From Deltaproteobacteria bacterium (GTDB lineage: Bacteria; Desulfobacterota; Syntrophia; Syntrophales; Smithellaceae): a stretch of DNA of 38,746 nt. The notes beneath the pieces were generated by a model. It worked only from the letters and a program-made list of their open reading frames with translations, was not told where the DNA came from and searched no databases. Both the position numbers and the translations under genes were made by a program. The stretch is taken from positions 45,688 through 84,433 of the forward strand of contig JAPLJP010000133.1 of the NCBI GenBank assembly GCA_026388535.1, read 5' to 3'. Below, one piece after another: positions 25,347 through 33,701 of this stretch. Position 1 is the first letter of the stretch. The number at the start of each line of letters is the position of its first letter.

Positions 25347-26360
25347 ATGAAAAAAACAAACCAAAAGAAATTTAATACAGCCATGCCGGTTATTGCCGCA
25401 AGCTATATCGGCCCGGCGCTGACTATCAATAGCGACGCGCTTTGGGAAGAAGACAAATTGCCGCTGAATACCGACGGACTGGTCAACGAAGTCATGGGAC
25501 AGCCGATGCGTCGCGCCGGAAGATTTATCAAGATGGTCTGCTGCGGAGGTCTGTCCTGTCTGCAAAAGGTATCGCTCGATTATTTGAAAGGGAAAAAAAC
25601 CGGCATATTTCTGTCAACGGGATTAGGAAACGTTGATGAAATAATGCCCTTTATTACCCAGGTATTCAAGCATGGCGGCGGATTCCCCAGCCCCAATCAA
25701 TTTGCCAATTCGGTAAGCAATGCCGCCGCGTTTGTTCTGGCGCGGATTTGTGAAGTTACTGGAACTGTTCTGACTATCTCTCAGGAAGAGTTATCATTCG
25801 AGTCGGCTTTATGGCTCGCGCAAAGTTATCTGGAAAGCGACGAAATAGAACTGGCGCTGGTCGGCGGCTGTGATATTTTCACTCCCACTGTTGAGGAATA
25901 CCGCGAACGAGTTAATCTAACGCCGGACAACTCCCGTGCGATAGTTATGGGCGAAAGCAGTTCCTGGCTTTTGCTTGGCAAGAGCGAAGGAGAAAAAATA
26001 GGAGACATTCTGGCGGTTGATTTCGGCAACAAATTAATTGCGTCGGAAGAATTCTCCAAAAGCGAAAATATTTTAAGCCGAAGCGAAAAACTTATTTCAG
26101 CTTCATTTTCCAAGGAAAGCGCCGGACGGATAAAAAACCGTTTTCTTCTGCCGGGTTTCCGCGTGAATAAAATTAATGCTGAATTCTGGAAACAAAAAGG
26201 ATGGAAAATTGACGATTACCTGCCTTTCTGCGGCATTCACTCAACGGCTGCGGCATTCGGCATAGCGCGCGCCCTGCGGGAAAAATCATCTTCTCTTTTT
26301 GTGCATTATAACTGTCACGCTTCGGGCAAACAAGTTCTTGTCCTCGCGTCAACAGAATAA
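25347..26360 (+). CDS. Degenerate ketosynthase-like protein (CLF2), 337 aa
   Basis: The product is related to the N-terminal thiolase-fold half of ketosynthases, but shorter than usual (337 residues). FPSPNQFANSVSNAAAF and LALVGGCDIFTPT place it in the family. The catalytic Cys position aligns with Glu148 (ISQEELS), and no NAHGT or GHTLGAAG block is seen; the end reads IHSTAAAFGIARAL and YNCHASGKQVLVL instead. It is probably non-catalytic and may pair with KS2 as CLF1 does with KS1. Similar short ketosynthase-like proteins occur in aryl polyene clusters. A weak binding site precedes ATG 25347. Confidence 0.75.
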   Translation: MKKTNQKKFNTAMPVIAASYIGPALTINSDALWEEDKLPLNTDGLVNEVMGQPMRRAGRFIKMVCCGGLSCLQKVSLDYLKGKKTGIFLSTGLGNVDEIMPFITQVFKHGGGFPSPNQFANSVSNAAAFVLARICEVTGTVLTISQEELSFESALWLAQSYLESDEIELALVGGCDIFTPTVEEYRERVNLTPDNSRAIVMGESSSWLLLGKSEGEKIGDILAVDFGNKLIASEEFSKSENILSRSEKLISASFSKESAGRIKNRFLLPGFRVNKINAEFWKQKGWKIDDYLPFCGIHSTAAAFGIARALREKSSSLFVHYNCHASGKQVLVLASTE

Positions 26361-26370
26361 ATCTAATGAT

Positions 26371-26498
26371 CTGTCATTCCGTGTCCTCCGCTGGCGGAGG
26401 TGTCACGCAGTGACGGAGGTGGATATTTTGGAAAATGTTTCCCTTATAGTCCGAAGCGGCTTCCACCCCCATAATCCCCCGCCAGCGGGGGACACACA
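26371..26498. repeat. Nested palindromic repeat (outer arms 20 bp)
   Basis: GTGTCCTCCGCTGGCGGAGG at 26381-26400 is itself palindromic and is matched by the inverted CCCCCGCCAGCGGGGGACAC at 26476-26495 (17 of 20). Inside lie GTCACGCAGTGAC, GAGGTGGATATTTTGGAAAA and CTTCCACCCCC, which can also pair. The left flank begins TGTCATTCC as in family B. It fills the 161 bases between CLF2 and the second radical SAM gene. Confidence 0.7.
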
Positions 26499-26521
26499 CA
26501 TGGGAAAAGAGTATTAAAATA

Positions 26522-27973
26522 ATGGTTCTCTCTCAACAAAAAAAACGAATCGTCCTCGTTCATCCGCGTGGGTTCAACTGGTTCCCCGGAAAGCACGATA
26601 TCACTGATATCGCCAACCGGATGGTGCCGCAGGGTCTGCTTTCCATTGCCGCCTATTTGGTACAGAAAGGACATGATGTTTTCGTTTACGACTGCCTCGG
26701 ACCGGATGCTTCTTTTGATCTGCAAAAACAGGCCGAGGCGATTTTAGCTTTTCAACCACAGATTGTCGGCTTCTCAGCGACAACATCGTCGTTCCCTGAC
26801 ACCGCATGTCTTGCGCAAATAATAAAGGAGCAATCTTCTCACACGATAACAGTGTGCGGAGGAGTTCATGTCTCCGCTCTGGATGGAATACTTTTGCGGA
26901 ATTATCCAGCTTTTGATTTTATGGTTGCCGGAGAAGGCGAAGAAACAATGTCCGAACTTGCCTCCGGTCCTGACCCCGCTGAAATCAAAGGATTAATCTG
27001 GCGCCACCAGGAAGAAGTAATTACCAACGAGCCGCGTCCTAAAATACCGGATTTGGATTTTCTGCCATTTCCCGCCTATGAAAAACTTAAAGGGTTTCCC
27101 CGCGACTATCACCTGCCTTTATTCAGTTACATCAATACTCCCGGCGCGACAATGATTACTTCGCGCGGATGTATGTATCAATGCTCCTATTGCGACCGTT
27201 CAGTCTTTAAAAAAGGTTTCCGCTATAATTCCGCCGCTTACATTTATGAGCACATGAAATACTTGCGGGATAAATTCGGCGTTCGGCATATCAACATTTA
27301 TGATGATTTATTCACCGCCAACCGCCGGCGGATAGTCGAACTTTGCGAAAAACTATGCCGTTGTCCTCTGGGAATTAATTTCAACTGCGCCGTGCGCGTG
27401 GGCTACACTGATGATGATTTACTGAAGATGCTTAAAAGTGCCGGATGTCTTATGGTTTCGCTGGGTATTGAGTCGGCCGATCCGGAAATGCTCTCAAGGC
27501 ATAAATCAGGCGTATCGCTTGATGAAATGCGCGATACTATACAGCGAATTCAAAAGGCTGGCTTGCGCGCCAAAGGACTTTTTATGATGGGCCTGCCGGG
27601 AGAGACGGAAGAGTCAATTAAGCGTACATCAGATTTTATTATTTCGCTTGGCCTGGACGATATGAACATGTCCAAATTCACACCCTTCCCCGGTGCGCCG
27701 CTTTGGGCAACCATTCACGAAGAAGGAACTTTTAAAGAAGACTGGCAATTGATGAACTGCCTGAATTTTGTTTTTGTGCCCAAAGGAATTGATTCCAAAG
27801 AAAGACTCGATCAGCTTTACAACGAGCACGTAAAACGTTTTTATTCCGACAAAGCATGGCGCGAAAAATTTCGCAAACGCATCTGGCAGCATCGCAAAAG
27901 CCTTATGTATTTACTGCGCCATCTGCCATCTTTCTGGTCAGCAAAAAATCAGTTCGAACCCAAAAGCAATTAA
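26522..27973 (+). CDS. B12-binding-type radical SAM protein
   Basis: The 483-residue protein has an N-terminal B12-binding-like domain (residues 10-145; QIVGFSATTSS, CGGVHVSA, VAGEGEETM) and a radical SAM domain with C217, C221 and C224 (SRGCMYQCSYC), then GIESADPEML and LPGETEES. This is the standard form of class B radical SAM methyltransferases and of HpnJ/BchE-like enzymes. It is only distantly like the radical SAM protein at 7249. It closes the co-directional cluster, so a tailoring step on the product is likely, but it could be an unrelated neighbour. The binding site before ATG 26522 is weak. Confidence 0.88.
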   Translation: MVLSQQKKRIVLVHPRGFNWFPGKHDITDIANRMVPQGLLSIAAYLVQKGHDVFVYDCLGPDASFDLQKQAEAILAFQPQIVGFSATTSSFPDTACLAQIIKEQSSHTITVCGGVHVSALDGILLRNYPAFDFMVAGEGEETMSELASGPDPAEIKGLIWRHQEEVITNEPRPKIPDLDFLPFPAYEKLKGFPRDYHLPLFSYINTPGATMITSRGCMYQCSYCDRSVFKKGFRYNSAAYIYEHMKYLRDKFGVRHINIYDDLFTANRRRIVELCEKLCRCPLGINFNCAVRVGYTDDDLLKMLKSAGCLMVSLGIESADPEMLSRHKSGVSLDEMRDTIQRIQKAGLRAKGLFMMGLPGETEESIKRTSDFIISLGLDDMNMSKFTPFPGAPLWATIHEEGTFKEDWQLMNCLNFVFVPKGIDSKERLDQLYNEHVKRFYSDKAWREKFRKRIWQHRKSLMYLLRHLPSFWSAKNQFEPKSN

Positions 27974-27975
27974 GC

Positions 27976-28033
27976 TGTCATTCCGAGGCATCCTTCGGAT
28001 AAACTGAAGGTCACCCGTGCCGTATGGCAATCT
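27976..28033 (+). repeat. Family B repeat, partial
   Basis: TGTCATTCCGAGGCATCC starts just after the stop of the radical SAM gene, followed by an imperfect inverted core and ATGGCAATCTTTC. The right inverted end is absent. It lies about 60 bases before the tRNA. Confidence 0.55.
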
Positions 28034-28093
28034 TTCTTCCAATTGACAGGTTTGTGAAAGAATGTTAAATCGCGACAACTTCTATAAACGGTT

Positions 28094-28170
28094 GCCCCTG
28101 TAGCTCAGTAGGATAGAGCGACAGATTCCTAATCTGTGGGCCGCGTGTTCGACTCACGCCAGGGGCACCA
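28094..28170 (+). tRNA. tRNA-Arg (anticodon CCT), CCA encoded
   Basis: A full cloverleaf can be drawn: acceptor GCCCCTG with CAGGGGC, D-stem GCTC/GAGC, anticodon stem ACAGA/TCTGT with loop TTCCTAA (anticodon CCT, reading AGG), T-stem GCGTG/CACGC with loop TTCGACT, discriminator A and encoded CCA at 28168-28170. The biosynthetic cluster ends just before it, and tRNA genes are common insertion points, but I found no matching duplicated 3' end elsewhere in the window and no integrase. About 160 bases after the tRNA show no feature. Confidence 0.95.
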
Positions 28171-28331
28171 ATTATATAAAATTACCTCTAAGTTCCATGT
28201 TTTTCACCTTTGTCAATTATTTTCCCGGAATATTTTCTCTTGAAGGCTGCCTCTTTTGAGACATCCGTACCTGCAGTATGCCGTAGATTTAGATGGCAAT
28301 GTTAATCGCTCTATTGTAGAAAAATAGCATT

Positions 28332-28673
28332 ATGAATATTAAGACCAAGAAAAAGAGCAAGGTATGGGTTGTGTATATCCTGAGTTGTTCCGACGATAGT
28401 CTATACACGGGCATGACTAATAACATCGGGAAACGTTTTGCCGCCCATAATCAGGGAAAGGCCGCAAAATATACCCACTCCCGAAGGCCGGTAAAATTAC
28501 TGACGACAAGCGCGAAAATGGAAAGAAGCGACGCGATGCGTCTGGAAATCAAAATTAAAAAACTGCCAAAAACAAAGAAAATCTCTGCATTAGAAAAATA
28601 TGCCGGAAGGCGTGGGCAAATGATGAAAGTAGATATCGAATTGCGACGGCGCAAAAGGTGCGCCTCGCAATGA
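28332..28673 (+). CDS. GIY-YIG domain protein (UPF0213 type)
   Basis: The 113-residue product has VYILSCSDDSLYTGMTNNIGKR, the GIY-YIG motif, followed by HNQGKAAKYTHSRRP, as in the small stand-alone YhbQ/UPF0213 proteins, whose nuclease-like role is poorly defined. The core domain ends near residue 90. The tail (RRRKRCASQ) is read from sequence that ends CTCGCAATGACA, a family B end, so the native stop may have been displaced by repeat insertion. The frame overlaps slightly with the early alternative starts of the next gene. Confidence 0.85.
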   Translation: MNIKTKKKSKVWVVYILSCSDDSLYTGMTNNIGKRFAAHNQGKAAKYTHSRRPVKLLTTSAKMERSDAMRLEIKIKKLPKTKKISALEKYAGRRGQMMKVDIELRRRKRCASQ

Positions 28674-28684
28674 CAGAGGGTGTT

Positions 28685-29809
28685 ATGAAAAACTTAATCT
28701 GTCAGAAATGTCCCAACGGTTGTAATCTCGCCCTCGAATGGGAAAACGCGGAAAATGTTTTTATTGCCGGCAATAAATGCGCCAGCGGCATTGTTTATGC
28801 GGCGCGTGTAATAAGCAAAGATAATAAGACTCGTATTCACGCCAGAGAAGAAACTCCTTTATTCAGCAGGGAAACTTTGAAAGCAGTCGCCGGACTATGG
28901 CAGGTGCGCCTGAAAAAACTACATCACAATATCCCGGTTCAGGGGAGTCCGGAGCGCTCGGTTTTTCGTGTTGTTCTGGAAGATAATAGCGGTAAGTTTT
29001 TTCTGCTGGAGCAAATCCTTCCGAAATCCCTTGAACACAAAAGGCAGATTGCCACGACTCTTGATTTCTTAGCGAAAAATAATCTCGCGCGCATTCAACC
29101 GTATATGGCAGATCAAAAGGGCGAGTTTATCAGAAAACACAAAAATAATTTCTGGCAAATTATTCCTTTTGTGCGAGGGGTCACGCTTGACCGCGAAAAA
29201 TACATGTATGAAAAATGGCGCGCCCCCGCACTGGCAGATTTTCTCGTCGAATTGCGCCGGAAATCAGGATATCTGCCTTTTCTTGATTCTTGCAAGGTGT
29301 TCTCGCTTAAAGATTATGTGTATAAATTAATCCGCGAAATTAATCTTTACAACAAAGATATCAAGGATGAGATTAAAGATATCGCCTTTTTCCTGGAAAA
29401 AGATTTTATGCCCGCGTACGAAAAACTGCCTGTGGCTTTTTGTCACGGTGATTATCATCCGATGAATATTATCTGGTCGGCCGATGATATTAAATGCGTG
29501 ATTGACTGGGAATTTTCAGGCTTCAAAAGTGAACTCTATGACGCGGCAAACTTAATAGGCTGTGTCGGTGTTGAAGATCCCCAAAGTCTCACGGGCGAGC
29601 TTGTCAACAGTTTTATCGCCAATATGAACAAGGCCGGATTTATCTCCAAAACAAGCTGGAAGTATATGGTGGAATTTATCGTCGCTCTTCGCTTCGCGTG
29701 GCTTTCCGAGTGGCTGCGCCGCAAAGATTCGGAAATGATATATCTCGAAATGGATTATATGCGGCTATTGATTGACAATAAAAATAGTTTACAAAAAATA
29801 TGGCTGTGA
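28685..29809 (+). CDS. DUF1667-like Cys domain fused to an APH-type phosphotransferase
   Basis: The product is about 374 residues. The first 45 hold C6, C9, C13 and C32 (ICQKCPNGC...GNKCASG), the pattern of DUF1667, a small metal-binding domain usually found beside glycerol-3-phosphate dehydrogenase-type oxidoreductases. From about residue 55 an aminoglycoside/choline phosphotransferase fold follows, with H254-G-D in FCHGDYHPMNI and D274 in IDWEFSG, the catalytic and Mg-binding residues. The small-molecule kinase substrate is unknown. The start is ATG 28685, with AGAGGG about six bases upstream. It follows the GIY-YIG gene by 11 bases. The fusion is unfamiliar to me. Confidence 0.8.
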   Translation: MKNLICQKCPNGCNLALEWENAENVFIAGNKCASGIVYAARVISKDNKTRIHAREETPLFSRETLKAVAGLWQVRLKKLHHNIPVQGSPERSVFRVVLEDNSGKFFLLEQILPKSLEHKRQIATTLDFLAKNNLARIQPYMADQKGEFIRKHKNNFWQIIPFVRGVTLDREKYMYEKWRAPALADFLVELRRKSGYLPFLDSCKVFSLKDYVYKLIREINLYNKDIKDEIKDIAFFLEKDFMPAYEKLPVAFCHGDYHPMNIIWSADDIKCVIDWEFSGFKSELYDAANLIGCVGVEDPQSLTGELVNSFIANMNKAGFISKTSWKYMVEFIVALRFAWLSEWLRRKDSEMIYLEMDYMRLLIDNKNSLQKIWL

Positions 29810-29914
29810 TAAAAAGTGGTGTGACATTTTAATGTTATCGGATAATTACGGAATTCTCTTTGAAGTGTAACCTAAAATATATCTACTGAAAATTACAGAT
29901 AAGAGGTAATGTTA

Positions 29915-30379
29915 ATGGATACTAAAGCGATGGAGATGATGTTTGAAAATTTAAAACCCATCTATGAAAAAATGATACCCTTTAATAAATATCTAGGTAT
30001 TAAAATAGACTCTATTTCTACCAATGGCGTTGTCGTCAGAATTGATATGAGGGACGATCTGATCGGTAATTTTGCAAAAAATATTTTGCACGGCGGTGTA
30101 ATATCAACAATCCTGGATTTTACCGGTGGTGTAATAGCGCATATCCATGAGTTAAACGAGATGAAGAATGCCTCTATGGATAAACTGGCAAAACGTCTCG
30201 CCAACACGGGAACTATTGACATGCGGATAGATTATATACGTCCCGGAAAGGGCTCTTATTTTCTGGCCACAGGGCATATTTTAAGATTGGGACAAAGAGT
30301 CGCGGTGACACGCACTGAACTTGTCAACGATGAAGGCGTCTTGATAGCCGTTGGCACCAGCACATACATAGTCGGATAG
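29915..30379 (+). CDS. PaaI-type hotdog thioesterase
   Basis: The product is about 154 residues. It shows the PaaI/YigI-like layout: YLGIKIDSIS, then LHGGVISTILDFTGGV with the HGG motif that shapes the acyl-CoA site, and IDYIRPGKGSYFLATG. These enzymes hydrolyse acyl-CoA thioesters in the cytoplasm. ATG 29915 is chosen because AGAGG lies eight bases before it; ATG 29909 would have only two bases of spacing. A 105-base gap separates it from the kinase fusion. It differs from the YbgC-type thioesterase at 10185 and is probably not part of the cluster. Confidence 0.85.
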   Translation: MDTKAMEMMFENLKPIYEKMIPFNKYLGIKIDSISTNGVVVRIDMRDDLIGNFAKNILHGGVISTILDFTGGVIAHIHELNEMKNASMDKLAKRLANTGTIDMRIDYIRPGKGSYFLATGHILRLGQRVAVTRTELVNDEGVLIAVGTSTYIVG

Positions 30380-30415
30380 AAAAAAGGGAGGGGCATCAGA
30401 GACTAGGAAGATTGT

Positions 30416-31336
30416 ATGCATATTGAGTGTCCACATTGCCATTTTGAGTACAATTCAGATGATATCGCGCATACGCTGAAAAATGGTCATTTTAAATGCC
30501 CTGTTTGCGGGAAAAAGTTTCCTTCTCCTTTGACCGAGCATAAGAAAAATTCCTCGGTTTCTCTCTTCAGTAAATATTTCGTGCCTGTATTCATTATTCT
30601 GGGAATTGTGGTTGCTTTTACCGCCATCCATTTCCTTACTTCAAAGGAAAAAACATCGCCAGTAACACAAGCAGTAGCTCCGGCAATAACACCGTCCGGT
30701 TCCAGTCCGTCTCTTGCCCCGGCAATTTCGCCACCTGCTCCCTCCGAGCCACAAACAACCCCGCCGACGCCGCAGACCCCGGACAAAATGAAGATTGTAA
30801 AAATAATTGCTGCTATGTATCATGTAAGTCACTCCTATACCAAGGAAGGAGGATTCGTCTGTCTGGACATGGCCGACGACGTATGGAATCAAATGAAAAA
30901 ATACGGTATTGAGGCGAAGATAATGGGTGGAAACATCCAGGAAAATATCACCACATGGAACTATCGCCAGCTTGCGCTGGAAAGCAATCACGCCTGGGTG
31001 GTAGCCAAGCTGGGTCCAACGGAGAAAGTCGCCATCGAAACCACAGCGGGCACCGTTATCACGCCTGAAATGGAAAATGCTTCCGTATATTTTAAGGGCA
31101 TTGAATTCGATAATCCGGATCAAATCAAAAGATTTGAACGCCTTCGGATAAAAATGAATGAGGTATGCCGGGATGCGAATAACTTAGTCAAAGACTGGAA
31201 TGAAAACGTCGCTGGAAAACAACATAAATCCGAAGAAACTATCGCCAAGCAGTCCCGGATAGAACAGAGAGAACAGGATTGTAAAAACACCTTCAAAGAA
31301 CTGGAAGAATTCAAATCGCGGGCAATTTTTTACTAG
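30416..31336 (+). CDS. Zinc-ribbon membrane protein with transglutaminase-like domain
   Basis: The 306-residue protein starts with an MJ0042-type zinc ribbon (C5, C8, C28, C31), then one membrane helix (about 55-75), a Pro/Ser-rich linker (82-122), and a C-terminal domain. In that domain FVCLDMADDVW (C149), NHAWV (H192) and AIETT (E208) have the order of a papain/transglutaminase-like catalytic set. A helical, charged tail follows (225-300). It is probably anchored in the inner membrane with the ribbon in the cytosol and the other domain outside. Its role is unknown. It lies 36 bases after the thioesterase and ends before a strong terminator. Confidence 0.75.
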   Translation: MHIECPHCHFEYNSDDIAHTLKNGHFKCPVCGKKFPSPLTEHKKNSSVSLFSKYFVPVFIILGIVVAFTAIHFLTSKEKTSPVTQAVAPAITPSGSSPSLAPAISPPAPSEPQTTPPTPQTPDKMKIVKIIAAMYHVSHSYTKEGGFVCLDMADDVWNQMKKYGIEAKIMGGNIQENITTWNYRQLALESNHAWVVAKLGPTEKVAIETTAGTVITPEMENASVYFKGIEFDNPDQIKRFERLRIKMNEVCRDANNLVKDWNENVAGKQHKSEETIAKQSRIEQREQDCKNTFKELEEFKSRAIFY

Positions 31337-31417
31337 AGGCAGCTATGATTCTCTGGGAATTCCTTGACGGTTAACTAGTACCCGGAATCAATAAAAAACG
31401 CCGTGTCTGTTCAGGCG

Positions 31418-31453
31418 GGCCTTCCCTTCTCTGACGGGAAGGCCTTCATTTTT
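31418..31453 (+). terminator. Rho-independent terminator
   Basis: GGCCTTCCC (31418-31426) pairs perfectly with GGGAAGGCC (31436-31444) across a nine-base loop and is followed by TTCATTTTT. It ends the plus-strand run that finishes with the zinc-ribbon gene. It lies between convergent genes and may also limit read-through from the minus-strand CoA-transferase gene, although the minus-strand side lacks a U-run. Confidence 0.88.
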
Positions 31454-31488
31454 CCCGGGCATGTACGATGGCATTTACAATATAAATA

Positions 31489-33348
31489 TTAATCTTTTTC
31501 CTTCAAATCCGATAAAGGAGTGAAGGGAATGGTTAATTCATAGATGCCCCTGGACAAAACAGTCCGGACAGGAAACGGCGCCTTCTCAAAAACTTTCAGC
31601 ATTGCTTTATTGGTAGACAGAACGTCGGCGGTGAATCCCTGAATGCCCTCCTCGCGGGCAGTGCGAATCAACAATTCAAAAAGATACGAAGCTATACCCT
31701 TGCCCTGATATTCTTCGTCAACAATAAACGCCGTGTCGGCAAAGCCGTCCTGTTTCATCCGGGCGTAACGCGCCTCGGCGATTATTTTCTCGGTGCCGGA
31801 AACTTCGATAATGCCTACAATAGACATGACCAAATGATAATTAACATTAACATATTCCTGCATTTTTTTATGAGGCATTGTCTTTATGGAAGTGAAGTAT
31901 CGGGAATAGACCGCCTGATCTGAGAATCGATAAAATAAGAGGCGCATCAAATCTTCATCGGACGGTTTGATTGGCCGGAAACAAACTTTCAGACCGTCTT
32001 TAAATTCATGGGTGCAGCATACTTTAGATGGATAAAGGGATCCTGATTCGGGGAAATAAATCTGGTCGGCGTAAATCAATTTTGCTTCTTTGGCCTGTCT
32101 GACGAGCTCGGCCCGATCATCGGGATGCGCGATGTCAATTAGCGATTGTGCGCGCTCCCGCATTGTCTTTCCCATGAGATAAGCCACGCCATATTCTGTC
32201 ACGACCAAATCCATTGATTCACGATTGGTAAACTGAAAAGGCATATTATCGACAGACAAGACAATATTTGGAATGCCTTTGCGGTTACGGCTGGGAAGAC
32301 CGAAAATTGTCCGGCCTTTTTTCGATAGCGCTGCGCCCATAAAAAGTTCCTGCACGTTTCCCGGACCTGCATTCATATTCCCCTTGCCGGTATGCAGAGC
32401 AACATTCCCCGTCAGATCAATTTTTCTTGCTGGCAGAATGGCTATCATCCGGTCATTGCTTCCGATCACTTTCGGATCGGTAATCACGTCTTCCGGCTGA
32501 AATTCGATAAGAGGATTGTTATCCAGCCACTTCATCATTTTTTCACTGCCCAGCAGATAAGAAGCGGAACTCTTGCCGCGAAAAACGCTCTTGCGCCGAT
32601 TAGTTACAGCGCCGCTCTTTACAATGTCCATCAGAGCATCGGTAAAAAAAGGCGAATGAACTCCCAGATGTTTTTTTGTGGCCAGTTGCACTGCCAAGGC
32701 TTCGTAGAGAGGTCCTATTCCGAGAGATATACAGCTTCCGTCTTCAATTACATTTGCTATATTAGCGGCAATTTTCAGGAAAATATCTTCCAACGGCCAC
32801 CGGGGTATATAAAGCGGGGATTCAGTCGATTCGACAAAATAGTTGAATTCATCCATATGCACCAGGGTATCCCCCATGATGCGGGGAGCGTGAGCATTCA
32901 CCTCACCTACAACAAGATTTGCAGCCTCCATGGCCTGCCTTTCCACATCTACCCCTAACAGGCAGGCGTAACCGTTTTCATCCGGCGGTGAAATTTGAAT
33001 GAAGGTCACGTCAATATGGATCGCCCCCGATTTGAATAGACCGGGTATTCGTGAAAATCTGCTGGGAATAAGATCAACTCTGCCCGCACTGACAGCCTCA
33101 GAAGCAATCCAGCCGGAGAAAAATGTCTTTAATCGAAATTTCCGCGAATACCTTTCATCAATAGGGATTGTATCCCCGAGACTCACCAACTGAATCAATT
33201 CCAAATCCTGTAGATTAGTTTCATCCGACGCCATCAGATGTTTAACCAGAGTCCGCGGTTCCGCCATTCCCGTACCGAGGAAAATTGTCATGCCCGGCTC
33301 GATTTTAGAAAGAACTTCTTCCGGCGAAACGACTTTATACTTCCACAT
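31489..33348 (-). CDS. Acetyl-CoA hydrolase/transferase family protein fused to GNAT acetyltransferase
   Basis: The 619-residue protein has an acetyl-CoA hydrolase/4-hydroxybutyrate CoA-transferase module in residues 1-430 (MTIFLGTGMAEP; GKGNMNAGPGNVQELFMGAA; TEYGVAYLMGKTMRERA) and a GNAT acetyltransferase domain in about 445-600 (DTAFIVDEEYQGKGIASYLFELLIRTA, the acetyl-CoA loop). The first module exchanges or hydrolyses CoA thioesters; the second could acetylate a lysine or small molecule. The pairing is known in deltaproteobacteria. AGGGTG lies eight bases before the ATG. It is monocistronic, with a perfect palindrome about 70 bases upstream. Confidence 0.9.
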   Translation of the reverse strand: MWKYKVVSPEEVLSKIEPGMTIFLGTGMAEPRTLVKHLMASDETNLQDLELIQLVSLGDTIPIDERYSRKFRLKTFFSGWIASEAVSAGRVDLIPSRFSRIPGLFKSGAIHIDVTFIQISPPDENGYACLLGVDVERQAMEAANLVVGEVNAHAPRIMGDTLVHMDEFNYFVESTESPLYIPRWPLEDIFLKIAANIANVIEDGSCISLGIGPLYEALAVQLATKKHLGVHSPFFTDALMDIVKSGAVTNRRKSVFRGKSSASYLLGSEKMMKWLDNNPLIEFQPEDVITDPKVIGSNDRMIAILPARKIDLTGNVALHTGKGNMNAGPGNVQELFMGAALSKKGRTIFGLPSRNRKGIPNIVLSVDNMPFQFTNRESMDLVVTEYGVAYLMGKTMRERAQSLIDIAHPDDRAELVRQAKEAKLIYADQIYFPESGSLYPSKVCCTHEFKDGLKVCFRPIKPSDEDLMRLLFYRFSDQAVYSRYFTSIKTMPHKKMQEYVNVNYHLVMSIVGIIEVSGTEKIIAEARYARMKQDGFADTAFIVDEEYQGKGIASYLFELLIRTAREEGIQGFTADVLSTNKAMLKVFEKAPFPVRTVLSRGIYELTIPFTPLSDLKEKD

Positions 33349-33417
33349 AAATTTTCACCCTTTTTTATCTCTATGGTCTGTACGTTAAAGTTTAATGCCG
33401 TTATGTAATACGTCATC

Positions 33418-33436
33418 GCGTCAAAGGTTTTGACGC
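33418..33436. promoter_or_regulatory. Perfect inverted repeat, candidate operator
   Basis: GCGTCAAA (33418-33425), GGT, TTTGACGC (33429-33436): eight-base perfect arms about 70 bases upstream of the CoA-transferase start. The size and place fit a homodimeric repressor site. I do not recognise the regulator. The rest of the 290-base space before the barrel protein shows nothing else. Confidence 0.45.
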
Positions 33437-33701
33437 AAGATATGAAATCACCCAAAATTAACCGATACCACTGTGCTTTCCGATAACTATGATTATATGG
33501 AGACGATTTCCGCGTGTCAAGAAAATTAAGCCTCCTAAAATATAAGGTGTGGTGTCGATATTTTTCTTTTTTTACTTTGCACCTGTCGGAAATTACTGTA
33601 TAAAGCGTCACCCAAAACATATATGAGAGGTTTAGAATATCACTTTCTTATCACGCCCCTTTTTTAGTTTAACTTCCATTTTATTATGTCTGCTGATTAT
33701 A

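Noticed and set aside
28094-28170. tRNA-Arg as the attachment site of an integrated island
   Set aside because: No integrase or relaxase is present and I found no second copy of the tRNA 3' end in the window; the boundary may be coincidental.
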